From CAZAYB01 sp964489215 (GTDB lineage: Bacteria > Planctomycetota > Phycisphaerae > Sedimentisphaerales > Anaerohalosphaeraceae), in contig CAZAYB010000026.1 in the NCBI GenBank assembly GCA_964489215.1, forward strand, positions 1-21,125: 21,125 nucleotides of DNA, written 5' to 3'. The position numbers were made by a program, and so were the translations under genes. Below, one piece after another: positions 13,867-21,049 of this stretch. The notes beneath the pieces are model-generated. The model made no database searches. It worked only from the letters and a program-made list of their open reading frames with translations, and had not been told where the DNA came from. The first letter of the stretch is position 1. Every line of letters begins with the position of its first letter.

Positions 13867-14232
13867 TTATACCTTTAATTTTGGCGATTCGCAAAATTCC
13901 ATAGCGACAGTCTGTATGTCGGAAGGTGCTTTTGCAGCCCTTACAGATCTTGGGGTTTCTGTCCGTATTACCCTTGCGTAACCAGTGAATCTTCCTCCGT
14001 ATTCGAGCAGGCCCTGTGTTGGGGGTACGCTCATTTCTATACTCAGGAGCTGGCCATTTTTGAACTCTTTGCCGTACAGCTCGACAAGAAAACCGCCTGT
14101 ACTGACGTTAATGGTGTTTCCTGAGTAGACATTTTGGTGTTTTTGTTCTACGGGCCTGCATGTAACAGCCAGGCGCAATTCAAGCCTTTTGTGCTTTCTT
14201 CTATCAGAAGAATGTTTGTTTTTTTGCTCCAC
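13867..14232 (-). CDS. PilZ domain protein (c-di-GMP receptor)
   Basis: This 121-aa protein is a single PilZ domain. The c-di-GMP-binding arginines sit in RRKHKR (11-16, R12-x3-R16) and the second motif is N42-V-S44-T-G-G47 in the place of D/NxSxxG. Single-domain PilZ proteins bind c-di-GMP and then contact a target such as the flagellar motor or a polysaccharide synthase. The start is GTG with AGG 6 nt upstream. Two sequences resembling sigma-28 promoters lie 110-230 nt upstream on the same strand, suggesting co-regulation with motility genes; YcgR-like flagellar braking would be the obvious role, but no partner domain is present. Confidence 0.88.
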   Translation of the reverse strand: MEQKNKHSSDRRKHKRLELRLAVTCRPVEQKHQNVYSGNTINVSTGGFLVELYGKEFKNGQLLSIEMSVPPTQGLLEYGGRFTGYARVIRTETPRSVRAAKAPSDIQTVAMEFCESPKLKV

Positions 14233-14347
14233 AATTACCTGGTTTTGTCAACCAGTCTCCTCTTGGGCATAATATTACTTTTCAAGGTGCAATTTATGTG
14301 CCGGTGGACTTAGCTTGTATAGATCGAGGTATAAAAAGGAAAAAAAT

Positions 14348-14373
14348 TTTTCGGCATAAATTTTCTTTATTTA
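14348..14373 (-). promoter_or_regulatory. Candidate sigma-28 promoter 1 for the PilZ gene
   Basis: Minus strand: TAAA (14370-14373), 14 nt, GCCGAAAA (14348-14355). The core GCCGA and the -35 are exact; the last three bases differ from GCCGATAT at two positions. Spacing is at the short end of the sigma-D range. Expected initiation is about 14342, 110 nt before the GTG start. Confidence 0.35.
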
Positions 14374-14438
14374 AGTTTTTGTTTCTAAGGGACTTATTAT
14401 AAGCGTTTTAAACGAGCAGTTAACCCCTCTAATCGATA

Positions 14439-14466
14439 AAATCGGCATAATTTCACATTTTGTTTA
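14439..14466 (-). promoter_or_regulatory. Candidate sigma-28 promoter 2 for the PilZ gene
   Basis: Minus strand: TAAA (14463-14466), 16 nt, GCCGATTT (14439-14446). The -10 matches GCCGATAT at 7 of 8. It repeats the TTATGCCGA 9-mer found 91 bp downstream in element 1. Alternatively the two 9-mers are direct repeats bound by a regulator. Confidence 0.35.
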
Positions 14467-14577
14467 TTCTTTTCAACATAAAACCCAATATGTATAAATA
14501 AAAAGTCTCAGATTTCACTGTCGAATGCTGTTTTTTGATATAAATCATGCATATGTGTTGTTTTTTATAAACATTTC

Positions 14578-14606
14578 TTGACTTTTTTGTTAGCACTTTG
14601 TTTAAT
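14578..14606 (+). promoter_or_regulatory. Sigma-70-type promoter for the histidine kinase gene
   Basis: TTGACT (14578-14583), a 17-nt spacer and TTTAAT (14601-14606) give 5/6 and 5/6 matches. Initiation is expected at 14612-14613, exactly at the ATG of the kinase. This would make a leaderless mRNA and excludes the in-frame TTG at 14598, which lies between the promoter boxes. Confidence 0.55.
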
Positions 14607-14612
14607 GATAAA

Positions 14613-15758
14613 ATGGCTAACAAGAATCAGATTAATTTTGATAATTCAGGTCGACTTAGTATTCCAAAGTCTATAGGCCCTGTTAAGCCTGACATTTATG
14701 ATCTGGGTGAATCTATTATACGTTCAGTTTCGCTTGGTGTAGTGGCCTTTAATTCAGATCTTAAAATTATTTCTGCAAATCCCCAGGCCAATGAGCTATT
14801 GGATTTGAAAGAAACCATATCTGTTTCTCTTTCAAGCGGCACAGATGAGAAATTGTGGGGTAACTGGGACAGCCTTTTAAGCCTGGTGATAAAAAATGAC
14901 AGCGGAAGTCAGTTTCCTCACGTTCGTTATACTAAAGGGTCTAAGACGAGGTTGCTTGATCTTGTATGCACTCCTATTCGTTCAGAACAATCACAAAAGC
15001 CGATCGGTGCGGCACTTGTTATTGACGATGTCAGTGTCAAGGTTGAAAAAGAGCAGCAGCTTGCACAGACAGAGCGTCTTGCAGCTATCGGTAAAATTGC
15101 CGGCAAAGTTGCCCATGAGTTAAATAATCCGCTTGACGGCATACTGAGATATATAAATCTTTCGGTTCGTAACCTTGAAAATGGCAACTATGAAAAACCT
15201 GTTGAGTATTTGAAACAGTGCAGGAAAGGTCTTGACAGGATGGCTCATATAATTTCTGAACTGCTTGAGTTTTCACGTTCTACATCCAGGAGTTTCGAGT
15301 ATGTTCCGGTTGATATTTTGATAAATGATGCGGTGGGAGCTATGGTTGCGGGTACTGATAATGTTTCGGTATCCATAAGCCGAGATTGTGACGGCAAGGT
15401 ACCTCGTGTGAAGATGGGTTCCCTGTACCAGGTTTTCTGCAATCTTATCAAGAACTCAATAGACGCTATGGAGGGCAGGGGCACTATAGAGATATTGATA
15501 AAATGTAAGAATGACAAGCTTTGGCTGGTGTTTACTGACAGCGGTCCCGGTATTGACAGTGATAATATTGATGTTATATTTGAGCCTTTTTTTACGACTA
15601 AGCCTCCCGGCAAGGGTACAGGGCTTGGTCTTGCAATATGTAAGGATCTGATTGAAAAACAGCACGGAGAAATCTTCGCTAAGAACCATCCAGAAAAAGG
15701 CGCGGTTTTTACAGTACTTTTACCGATGGAGGAATTTAATTATACAGTCAATCATTAA
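14613..15758 (+). CDS. Soluble PAS-domain sensor histidine kinase (NtrB-like)
   Basis: About 381 aa with no membrane segment, so a cytosolic sensor. A PAS domain spans roughly residues 30-140 (SIIRSVSLGVVAFNSDLKI and PIGAALVIDDVS). The dimerisation/phosphoacceptor domain has the H-box VAHELNNPLDGI with H168. The ATPase domain shows the N-box FCNLIKNSIDAM, G1 box DSGPGID, F-box FEPFFTTK and G2 box GKGTGLGLAI. The organisation is that of NtrB and of the flagellar kinase FlgS. An in-frame TTG at 14598 would add five residues, but it lies within the promoter, so I use the ATG. The response regulator gene follows after 135 nt and is its likely phosphotransfer partner. Confidence 0.9.
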   Translation: MANKNQINFDNSGRLSIPKSIGPVKPDIYDLGESIIRSVSLGVVAFNSDLKIISANPQANELLDLKETISVSLSSGTDEKLWGNWDSLLSLVIKNDSGSQFPHVRYTKGSKTRLLDLVCTPIRSEQSQKPIGAALVIDDVSVKVEKEQQLAQTERLAAIGKIAGKVAHELNNPLDGILRYINLSVRNLENGNYEKPVEYLKQCRKGLDRMAHIISELLEFSRSTSRSFEYVPVDILINDAVGAMVAGTDNVSVSISRDCDGKVPRVKMGSLYQVFCNLIKNSIDAMEGRGTIEILIKCKNDKLWLVFTDSGPGIDSDNIDVIFEPFFTTKPPGKGTGLGLAICKDLIEKQHGEIFAKNHPEKGAVFTVLLPMEEFNYTVNH

Positions 15759-15893
15759 AAATCATTACAGGAAGCTGGGATACTGGAAGCATTTAAAGTG
15801 CGTCCTAATGTTCAAACTGATCTCCGATGTTAAGGGAATTTTTCAGGACTTCTGTTATAATTACCAACAGATCAGAGGATTACAGGAGATAAG

Positions 15894-17255
15894 TTGAAAA
15901 ATACAGATATTCTTATTGTTGATGATGACAAGATTATACTGGATTCTCTTGGTGAGTTTCTTTCTCTGGAGGGCTATCAAACCGAGACGGCAGAATCAGT
16001 TTGGCAGGCTAAGAGTAAACTGGAAAGTAAAACTTTTGCCCTTTGCATTCTTGATGTTAATCTTTCCGACGGAAACGGTATTGACTTACTGAAGGATATC
16101 CGCAGGAATCATCCTCAGACTGTGTCGATACTTATTACCGGTTATGGAACGATAGAATCTGCAGTTGAGGCTATAAAGCTTGGCGCTTATGATTATCTTA
16201 CCAAACCTGTCATCGATGATGAGCTTTTGATGGCGGTTGAACGTGCGGTCAAGCAGCAGAAGCTTATGTCTGAAAATCTTAATCTTCGCTGGCAGCTTGA
16301 GAACAAGTACAGTCTGGACAGTATAATAAGTCATGATTATAAGATGTCGAGGATATTTGAACTTGTCGAGGCAGTAGCACAGAGCAGCACCACTATTTTG
16401 ATGACGGGTTCCTCCGGTACCGGCAAGACCATGCTCGCACGTGCGATCCATAATAACTCTTCGCGAAGAAATGAGCCTTTTATTGAAGTCAGCTGCGGTG
16501 CGATTCCGGAGAATCTTCTTGAGAGTGAACTTTTCGGTCATGTAAGGGGGTCTTTTACCGGTGCGGTTAGTGACAAAGAGGGTAAGTTTCTGGCAGCTGA
16601 CGGAGGTACTATATTTCTTGATGAGATTTCGGCAGCATCCAAGGCGATGCAGGTTAAGCTGCTTAGAGTTCTTCAAAGCAAGACTTTTGAGCCTGTAGGT
16701 TCAAATAAGAGTATAACTTCTGATACCCGTGTTCTTCTTGCGTCAAATCAGGACCTTGGGGAAAAGGTGCGCAATGGTGATTTCCGTGAAGATCTTTATT
16801 ACCGTATCAATGTGGTTACGATAAATCTTCCTGATCTTCGTGAACGAATCAGCGATGTTCCGCTTTTGGCAAAGCATTTTCTCAAGCATTTTTCAAACTT
16901 ACATGACAGGTCCAAGGAAAAAATAGATGATGAGGCAATGGATGTACTGCAGAAATATTGGTGGCCAGGTAATGTGAGGGAGCTTGAAAATGTAATAGAA
17001 AGAGCCGTTCTTTTGAGTAAAGAGCCGATTATAGGCATTGATGATCTTCCTGTGAATATTGTTGTATCTTCTGTGAATAATGAAAACAGCAGCGGCAGAT
17101 TGACGCTGAAGCAGGCACTAGCTGAGCCGGAAAAAATGATAATACGGTCGGCACTGAAAAGCTGTGACTGGAACCGTCAGGAGACAGCTAAGGCACTTGG
17201 TATAAACCGTACGACCCTATACAAAAAAATGAAAAAACACGGACTTGAAGTTTAG
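15894..17255 (+). CDS. NtrC-family sigma-54 activator response regulator
   Basis: This 453-aa protein has three domains. The receiver (1-120) has acidic D10/D11, phospho-acceptor D54 in CILDVNLSDG, T82 and K104. The AAA+ domain (about 140-380) has Walker A TGSSGTGKT (171-179), the sigma-54 contact loop GSFTGA (219-224, standard GAFTGA with Ala to Ser), Walker B FLDE (241-244) and the arginine-finger region FREDLYYRIN. The C-terminus is a Fis-type helix-turn-helix (DWNRQETAKALGINRTTLYKKM). It drives sigma-54 promoters after phosphorylation. The start is TTG with AGGAGAT just upstream. It ends 8 nt from the convergent glycosyltransferase gene with no obvious terminator. I saw no clear -24/-12 promoter in the gaps of this window, so its targets are probably elsewhere. 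Confidence 0.93.
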   Translation: MKNTDILIVDDDKIILDSLGEFLSLEGYQTETAESVWQAKSKLESKTFALCILDVNLSDGNGIDLLKDIRRNHPQTVSILITGYGTIESAVEAIKLGAYDYLTKPVIDDELLMAVERAVKQQKLMSENLNLRWQLENKYSLDSIISHDYKMSRIFELVEAVAQSSTTILMTGSSGTGKTMLARAIHNNSSRRNEPFIEVSCGAIPENLLESELFGHVRGSFTGAVSDKEGKFLAADGGTIFLDEISAASKAMQVKLLRVLQSKTFEPVGSNKSITSDTRVLLASNQDLGEKVRNGDFREDLYYRINVVTINLPDLRERISDVPLLAKHFLKHFSNLHDRSKEKIDDEAMDVLQKYWWPGNVRELENVIERAVLLSKEPIIGIDDLPVNIVVSSVNNENSSGRLTLKQALAEPEKMIIRSALKSCDWNRQETAKALGINRTTLYKKMKKHGLEV

Positions 17256-17263
17256 AGCATGTA

Positions 17264-19735
17264 TTATTTTACTTTGTTACTTTGTTTGATGTCGAGATCT
17301 GAAAAGACGTCCATGATGTTTCTTTTTGAGCCAGCGGGCTTTTCCATCTGGTACATCTGCCAATATTGTCCAAATGCCCGGTGATAATCCCTTTTACTTG
17401 CGTATTCGTAAGCATTTTTACCCATTTTACTGAGTTTTTTGGGTTCCTTTATCATTTCCAGCATTGCGGTGTAAAGAGCTTCCTGGTCGGCTCCGGGTAT
17501 TATAATACCTGTTTTTGAATCTATCATATTTTCACATGGTCCACCTTTATCGGTAACAATCAGCGGCAATCCGCTGGCCTGGGCCTCGAGTACAACGTTT
17601 CCGAAAGTATCGGTTGTGCTTGGGAAAACGAAGAGGTCTGATTGAGCGAAAACACCTGCCAGGTCATCACCCTTGAGGTAGCCCGGGAACAATACATTAA
17701 AACCCTCAAGCTCGTTTTTCATTTGTTCGAGATAGGGTCCTTCACCAACTACAATGAGATTGACATCCTTTCTTGTTCGGTTGAGTTTTTTAAAGGCTTC
17801 GACCAGCAGCGGCAAGTCCTTTTCCTTTGATACCCTTCCAACGTAAAGAAATTTTATTCCGTCGGGGAGCTTGATGTTTCGTAGTTTTTTTTCAGGTGAG
17901 AAGAATCTTGTATCCACGCCTCTGGGTATTATCTTGATCTTGTGGAAGTCTATTCCCTTTTCGATAAGTTCTGCGGCAGTGCTTTTTGACGGTGAAAAGA
18001 CGACATCTGCCTGGTCGTAGAACCAGAGCATATATCTCCATGCCAGTCCCTCTACGCTTCTGTCGCCTGTGAGCACTTTTGCGTATTGCGGTATAGCTGT
18101 GTGGTAAGTTGTAAAAAGTCCGAGTTTTAGTACCTTTGCGATCACAATTGCGGCCAGGCCTATGGGCCCCGGTGTAGCGGCGTGAATATGCGTAAAGCCC
18201 TGTTCGTAGCAGTAGTGCATCATTGAAAGCAGTGGAGGGAAAGCGGCTTTTACTTCCGGATATTCGGGGATGCTGTGTACACCCACCGGATCGAAATATT
18301 TAAGTCCGGGCTGGTTTGGGCATTTTTGATCTGTCGGACAGGTTATTACAGTCAGGTCCTTGCCCATTTTCCTTGCAAGAGTCAGCTCTTCCTGGAGCAT
18401 TTTTGCAACGCCGTTTATTTCGTGGAAAGTATCGGTAAACAGGCCTACGGAAATTCTGTCTTTTCCAAAGTCAGTCTGTACGTTGAATTTTTTTGCTACT
18501 TTCCGGCTGAACTTTTTCTTTCCGCAGTACATAGAATACGATACGAAGTATGGGCTCAGTAGAGTATAGAGGGCACCAGCTGAGCCGAGTGTCTGAAACA
18601 TATTGAAAGGATTTCCACCGTAAACGCTTTTTACGACTTGAGCGCCAAGGTGAGCAAGCATTCTGTTGCCCACTTCGTTTACAAATCTGAACCAGTGCAT
18701 ATCAGCTTCACAGCTGCTGGCGTGTCCGAGCTTTAGCATTGATTTTAACTGCGGGTCTTCTTCTATCATCCGCTGGGCTTCATACTGTATAAGTTCTGTT
18801 ATTGAAGCACGGTCAACGTCCCTTTTTCTTGTTTTTCTGTTTCTCCAATGGTACACCATTCTGTTCCATATTTTGACTCTCATAGGCTGAGTATGGAGCA
18901 TACGGTCCAGGAACCTTACGAGGAGGCTTCTTTCGCGGTATCTTCCGACACCAAATTTGTTATAGTAATACTGATATGCTACTCCGTACATTGCGTGGGC
19001 GAAGGTATTTGGATTTGCGGGATGGGGGCACCTTACAACGGTTCTTCCTTTTTCAATACCATCTATAAACTGATTTACATTTTTGGCACCTACAACCTGT
19101 GTATAGGTGAAAGCTATGTTAAGGGAGCTGTGGTCATCCGATCCGCCGATGTATGATTTCTGCCATGGTTTATCACAAGCCGGTTCAATTCCGTGCCGGT
19201 CACTCAGCTCTTGAATGGTATTTTGGTCAAGATTGTCGATGACCTGTCTCATTAAATGATTTACAGAGACGTCAATATCTCCGCTAATTTCGAATTTATC
19301 GAAAAGCAGGAGGCACTTTTCGAAATGATCGATATCGAATATGTCATTTACTCTGTAGAATGGATGAGAAAGGGCATGTGTAATATTTTCGGAACGAAGA
19401 AAAGCAACGAGATCAAAAACGTTTTTTCTGATTCTGTTAATTTCCTCAAATTGCTTTTCAGTGATGTCATAAACGAGAATGTGTACCTTCGCATCTGTTT
19501 TCGGGAAGTAAGAAGTTATTTCACTGCTTATAAATACATTGGGCAGGTGAATTATATCCAGGCATCCCTGTATGCAGTTATGGTCGGTGACGGTAACGGC
19601 ATCCATACCTCTTTGCCGAGCGAAACGGTACAGGTCAATTGGTTCTGTATAGCTTTCAGCACATCCAGCCCTTTGCATGAGCCATGTAGATGCCCTTTTT
19701 GAATATCTTGAGTGAACATGCAGGTCACATTTCAT
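17264..19735 (-). CDS. PHP-domain / GT4 glycosyltransferase fusion
   Basis: This 823-aa protein joins two enzymes. Residues 1-240 are a PHP (polymerase and histidinol phosphatase) metallo-hydrolase domain: DLHVHS (H6, H8), TDHN (D51, H52), E72, SHP (H124) and GGSDDHS (D200-H202) supply the metal ligands. About 240-425 is a helical linker. Residues 428-800 are a GT4 GT-B glycosyltransferase: TDTFHEINGV, TPGPIGL, YHT (H545), IIPRGVD, GRVSKEKD (R634, K639), and STTDTFGNVVLEAQASGLP (706-724), in which the first acidic residue of the EX7E motif is D709 and the second is E717, as in mannosyltransferases of the MgtA/PimB type. I chose the ATG at 19735 because MKCDLHVHS begins the PHP domain and an AGGG lies 8 nt upstream; in-frame ATG 19798 and TTG 19825 exist, but the TTG falls in a TATAAT box. 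Cytosolic, probably making a glycolipid or surface glycan. Confidence 0.85.
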   Translation of the reverse strand: MKCDLHVHSRYSKRASTWLMQRAGCAESYTEPIDLYRFARQRGMDAVTVTDHNCIQGCLDIIHLPNVFISSEITSYFPKTDAKVHILVYDITEKQFEEINRIRKNVFDLVAFLRSENITHALSHPFYRVNDIFDIDHFEKCLLLFDKFEISGDIDVSVNHLMRQVIDNLDQNTIQELSDRHGIEPACDKPWQKSYIGGSDDHSSLNIAFTYTQVVGAKNVNQFIDGIEKGRTVVRCPHPANPNTFAHAMYGVAYQYYYNKFGVGRYRERSLLVRFLDRMLHTQPMRVKIWNRMVYHWRNRKTRKRDVDRASITELIQYEAQRMIEEDPQLKSMLKLGHASSCEADMHWFRFVNEVGNRMLAHLGAQVVKSVYGGNPFNMFQTLGSAGALYTLLSPYFVSYSMYCGKKKFSRKVAKKFNVQTDFGKDRISVGLFTDTFHEINGVAKMLQEELTLARKMGKDLTVITCPTDQKCPNQPGLKYFDPVGVHSIPEYPEVKAAFPPLLSMMHYCYEQGFTHIHAATPGPIGLAAIVIAKVLKLGLFTTYHTAIPQYAKVLTGDRSVEGLAWRYMLWFYDQADVVFSPSKSTAAELIEKGIDFHKIKIIPRGVDTRFFSPEKKLRNIKLPDGIKFLYVGRVSKEKDLPLLVEAFKKLNRTRKDVNLIVVGEGPYLEQMKNELEGFNVLFPGYLKGDDLAGVFAQSDLFVFPSTTDTFGNVVLEAQASGLPLIVTDKGGPCENMIDSKTGIIIPGADQEALYTAMLEMIKEPKKLSKMGKNAYEYASKRDYHRAFGQYWQMYQMEKPAGSKRNIMDVFSDLDIKQSNKVK

Positions 19736-19821
19736 TTTGCCATCCCTGGTCTGATCATAGCCTTTGACAATACACAAACTCCTGTTAAAAGTTTTCATCT
19801 GCGTCTTAATGGAAAAGTGAC

Positions 19822-19852
19822 GCAATTATAACATATATTATTGCTGAATAAA
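19822..19852 (-). promoter_or_regulatory. Candidate promoter for the PHP-GT4 gene
   Basis: Minus strand: TATAAT (19825-19830) with a weak TTTATT (19847-19852) at 16 nt. Initiation is expected near 19818. The -10 overlaps an imperfect dyad with ends GCAAT/ATTGC (19822-19826 and 19840-19844), which could be an operator. A start upstream of 19818 is excluded if this is the promoter. Confidence 0.4.
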
Positions 19853-19963
19853 GGGTAAAAAAAGCAAAAACCAATTCAATCCATCATATTTCTTAGACTT
19901 ATGAAAGGCTTAACTGTATTAAATGTATGAGTTTAAGTGCAATTTGTTGTTTTTTTGGACATT

Positions 19964-20665
19964 TTATTGTTTGTTAGCTGATTCTATGTTGTCAAGGAAA
20001 GTATATAACATTTTTTCAGTATCATTAATATTATTATAGCCAGAGCGAATCTGGGCCGGTGTCTGGACAAAAGGAGATTCGACCATTTCTTCTGAACAGT
20101 TTTTCAGCATTTTTTCGATGCTCTCGAGACTGTAATCCAGGTGGAACTGTATTGCGACGACGTGATTTTTCCATAAGAAGCCCTGATTTTTTGTGGCCCG
20201 GCTGCTTCCGATCGGAATTGCGTCTTTGGGTATAGAAAAAGTGTCCCCGTGCCAGTGAAAACCCATGAATTTTTGACCGAGTCCTTTATATATCTTTGAT
20301 TTATGGGCTTTGTCGTTTAGCTTAACCTGGTGCCAGCCGATTTCAACGTTTTCATTTTTCGTTACCTTTCCTCCTAAAACACATGAAATCAGCTGTGCTC
20401 CGAGGCATACTCCCAATGTAACGACCCCCTTATCTATGGCCTGTTTTATGAACTGCTTTTCTTTTTTTAGCCAGGGATATTGCTGATACTGGTAAACATT
20501 CATCAATCCCCCCATGATGACGAGCCAGTCAATTTTCGAAACATCCGGCAGCTTGTCCCCATTGTAAAATTTTGTCCTTGTAAGGGTATAGCCTTTATTT
20601 TTTACCCATGAACCCATGTTGGCTGAGTCCTCGAAAGGTATATGTTCAAAAAAATGTACTCTCAA
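19964..20665 (-). CDS. Class I glutamine amidotransferase-like protein
   Basis: This 233-aa protein has the GATase1 fold. The nucleophile is C87 in TLGVCLGAQL, the oxyanion strand is IMGGLMNVYQY, and the catalytic histidine is H175 in AIQFHLDYS. The third triad residue, normally glutamate two residues after the histidine (HxE), is D177 here. It resembles stand-alone GMP-synthase-like amidotransferases, such as those acting on gamma-glutamyl compounds, with the EIGWHQV and FHWHGDTF motifs of that subgroup. No synthetase domain is attached. The gene is followed by a 138-nt gap and the PHP-GT4 gene, so it is probably a separate unit. Function beyond glutamine hydrolysis is open. Confidence 0.85.
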   Translation of the reverse strand: MRVHFFEHIPFEDSANMGSWVKNKGYTLTRTKFYNGDKLPDVSKIDWLVIMGGLMNVYQYQQYPWLKKEKQFIKQAIDKGVVTLGVCLGAQLISCVLGGKVTKNENVEIGWHQVKLNDKAHKSKIYKGLGQKFMGFHWHGDTFSIPKDAIPIGSSRATKNQGFLWKNHVVAIQFHLDYSLESIEKMLKNCSEEMVESPFVQTPAQIRSGYNNINDTEKMLYTFLDNIESANKQ

Positions 20666-20692
20666 AAGTAAGCTCCCAAAACCGATATTGAA

Positions 20693-20721
20693 CTTAAGGT
20701 CGAGGCCTTTAAGCTTTTTTT
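20693..20721 (+). terminator. Plus-strand hairpin with T-run in a minus-strand region
   Basis: CTTAAGG (20693-20699) pairs with CCTTTAAG (20706-20713, one bulge) and is followed by seven Ts. It has terminator form only on the plus strand, while the neighbouring genes read on the minus strand. It would stop antisense transcription entering from the left. Confidence 0.4.
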
Positions 20722-20749
20722 AATAAAGAAGTTATAGATTTTTACGTCT

Positions 20750-21049
20750 TCATGCCAACCTTTTCAGTGCCGAGTCGGCCTTATCGTGTGGTTTTATTCC
20801 GATTTTTAAGGCTTTTTTATTGGCATGTTTTACGGTGCCATTTATAAGGTCCTGGATGTTTTTAATTCCTGCGTTGGCTGGCCCTGCTATTTTTACAGCA
20901 GGGTAATCGAATTTGTCCAGCACATCGACATCAAAGGCCCCGCAACCTGCCAATCCGGTTTTTCCGACAGCGAAAACGAGATTGACCGGTCCGAGTTCGA
21001 CAAGATGGCCTGTGAGCTCTTTATCATCTATTTTTATTTTCTGCTGCAT
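20750..21049 (-). CDS. DUF1805 domain protein
   Basis: This 99-aa protein fits DUF1805: VNLVFAVGKTGLAGCGAFDVDVLDKFDYPAVKIAGPANAGIKNIQDLI, a compact alpha/beta domain with a Gly-Cys-Gly turn (C36) followed by a DVxxL helix. The related B. subtilis YunC is of unknown function. GGAG lies 7 nt before the ATG. The gene precedes the amidotransferase gene by 84 nt on the same strand and could be cotranscribed with it. The sequence to the right (21050-21125) shows nothing I can assign. Confidence 0.75.
   Translation of the reverse strand: MQQKIKIDDKELTGHLVELGPVNLVFAVGKTGLAGCGAFDVDVLDKFDYPAVKIAGPANAGIKNIQDLINGTVKHANKKALKIGIKPHDKADSALKRLA

Larger units (their letters stand above)
14233..14597. promoter_or_regulatory. 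Divergent regulatory region between PilZ and histidine kinase genes
   Basis: No gene is seen in this 365-nt AT-rich gap. On the minus strand it has two sigma-28-like elements (14348-14373 and 14439-14466) that share the 9-mer TTATGCCGA, facing the PilZ gene. The second overlaps the short dyad CGATAAAATCG (14434-14444). On the plus strand TTGACT-N17-TTTAAT (14578-14606) faces the kinase gene. The remainder is T- and A-rich runs. Confidence 0.55.

Noticed and set aside
16086..16676. 196-codon open frame on the minus strand
   Set aside because: Antisense to the receiver/AAA+ region of the NtrC-like gene, whose motifs are intact; the frame encodes low-plausibility, basic sequence.
19256..19702. 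148-codon open frame on the plus strand
   Set aside because: Antisense to the PHP domain, where the metal-binding motifs are on the minus strand.
20663..20688. CAAA-N14-ACCGATAT resembling sigma-28 on the plus strand
   Set aside because: It overlaps the start of the amidotransferase gene, points to a terminator-like hairpin within 30 nt, and no plus-strand gene follows.
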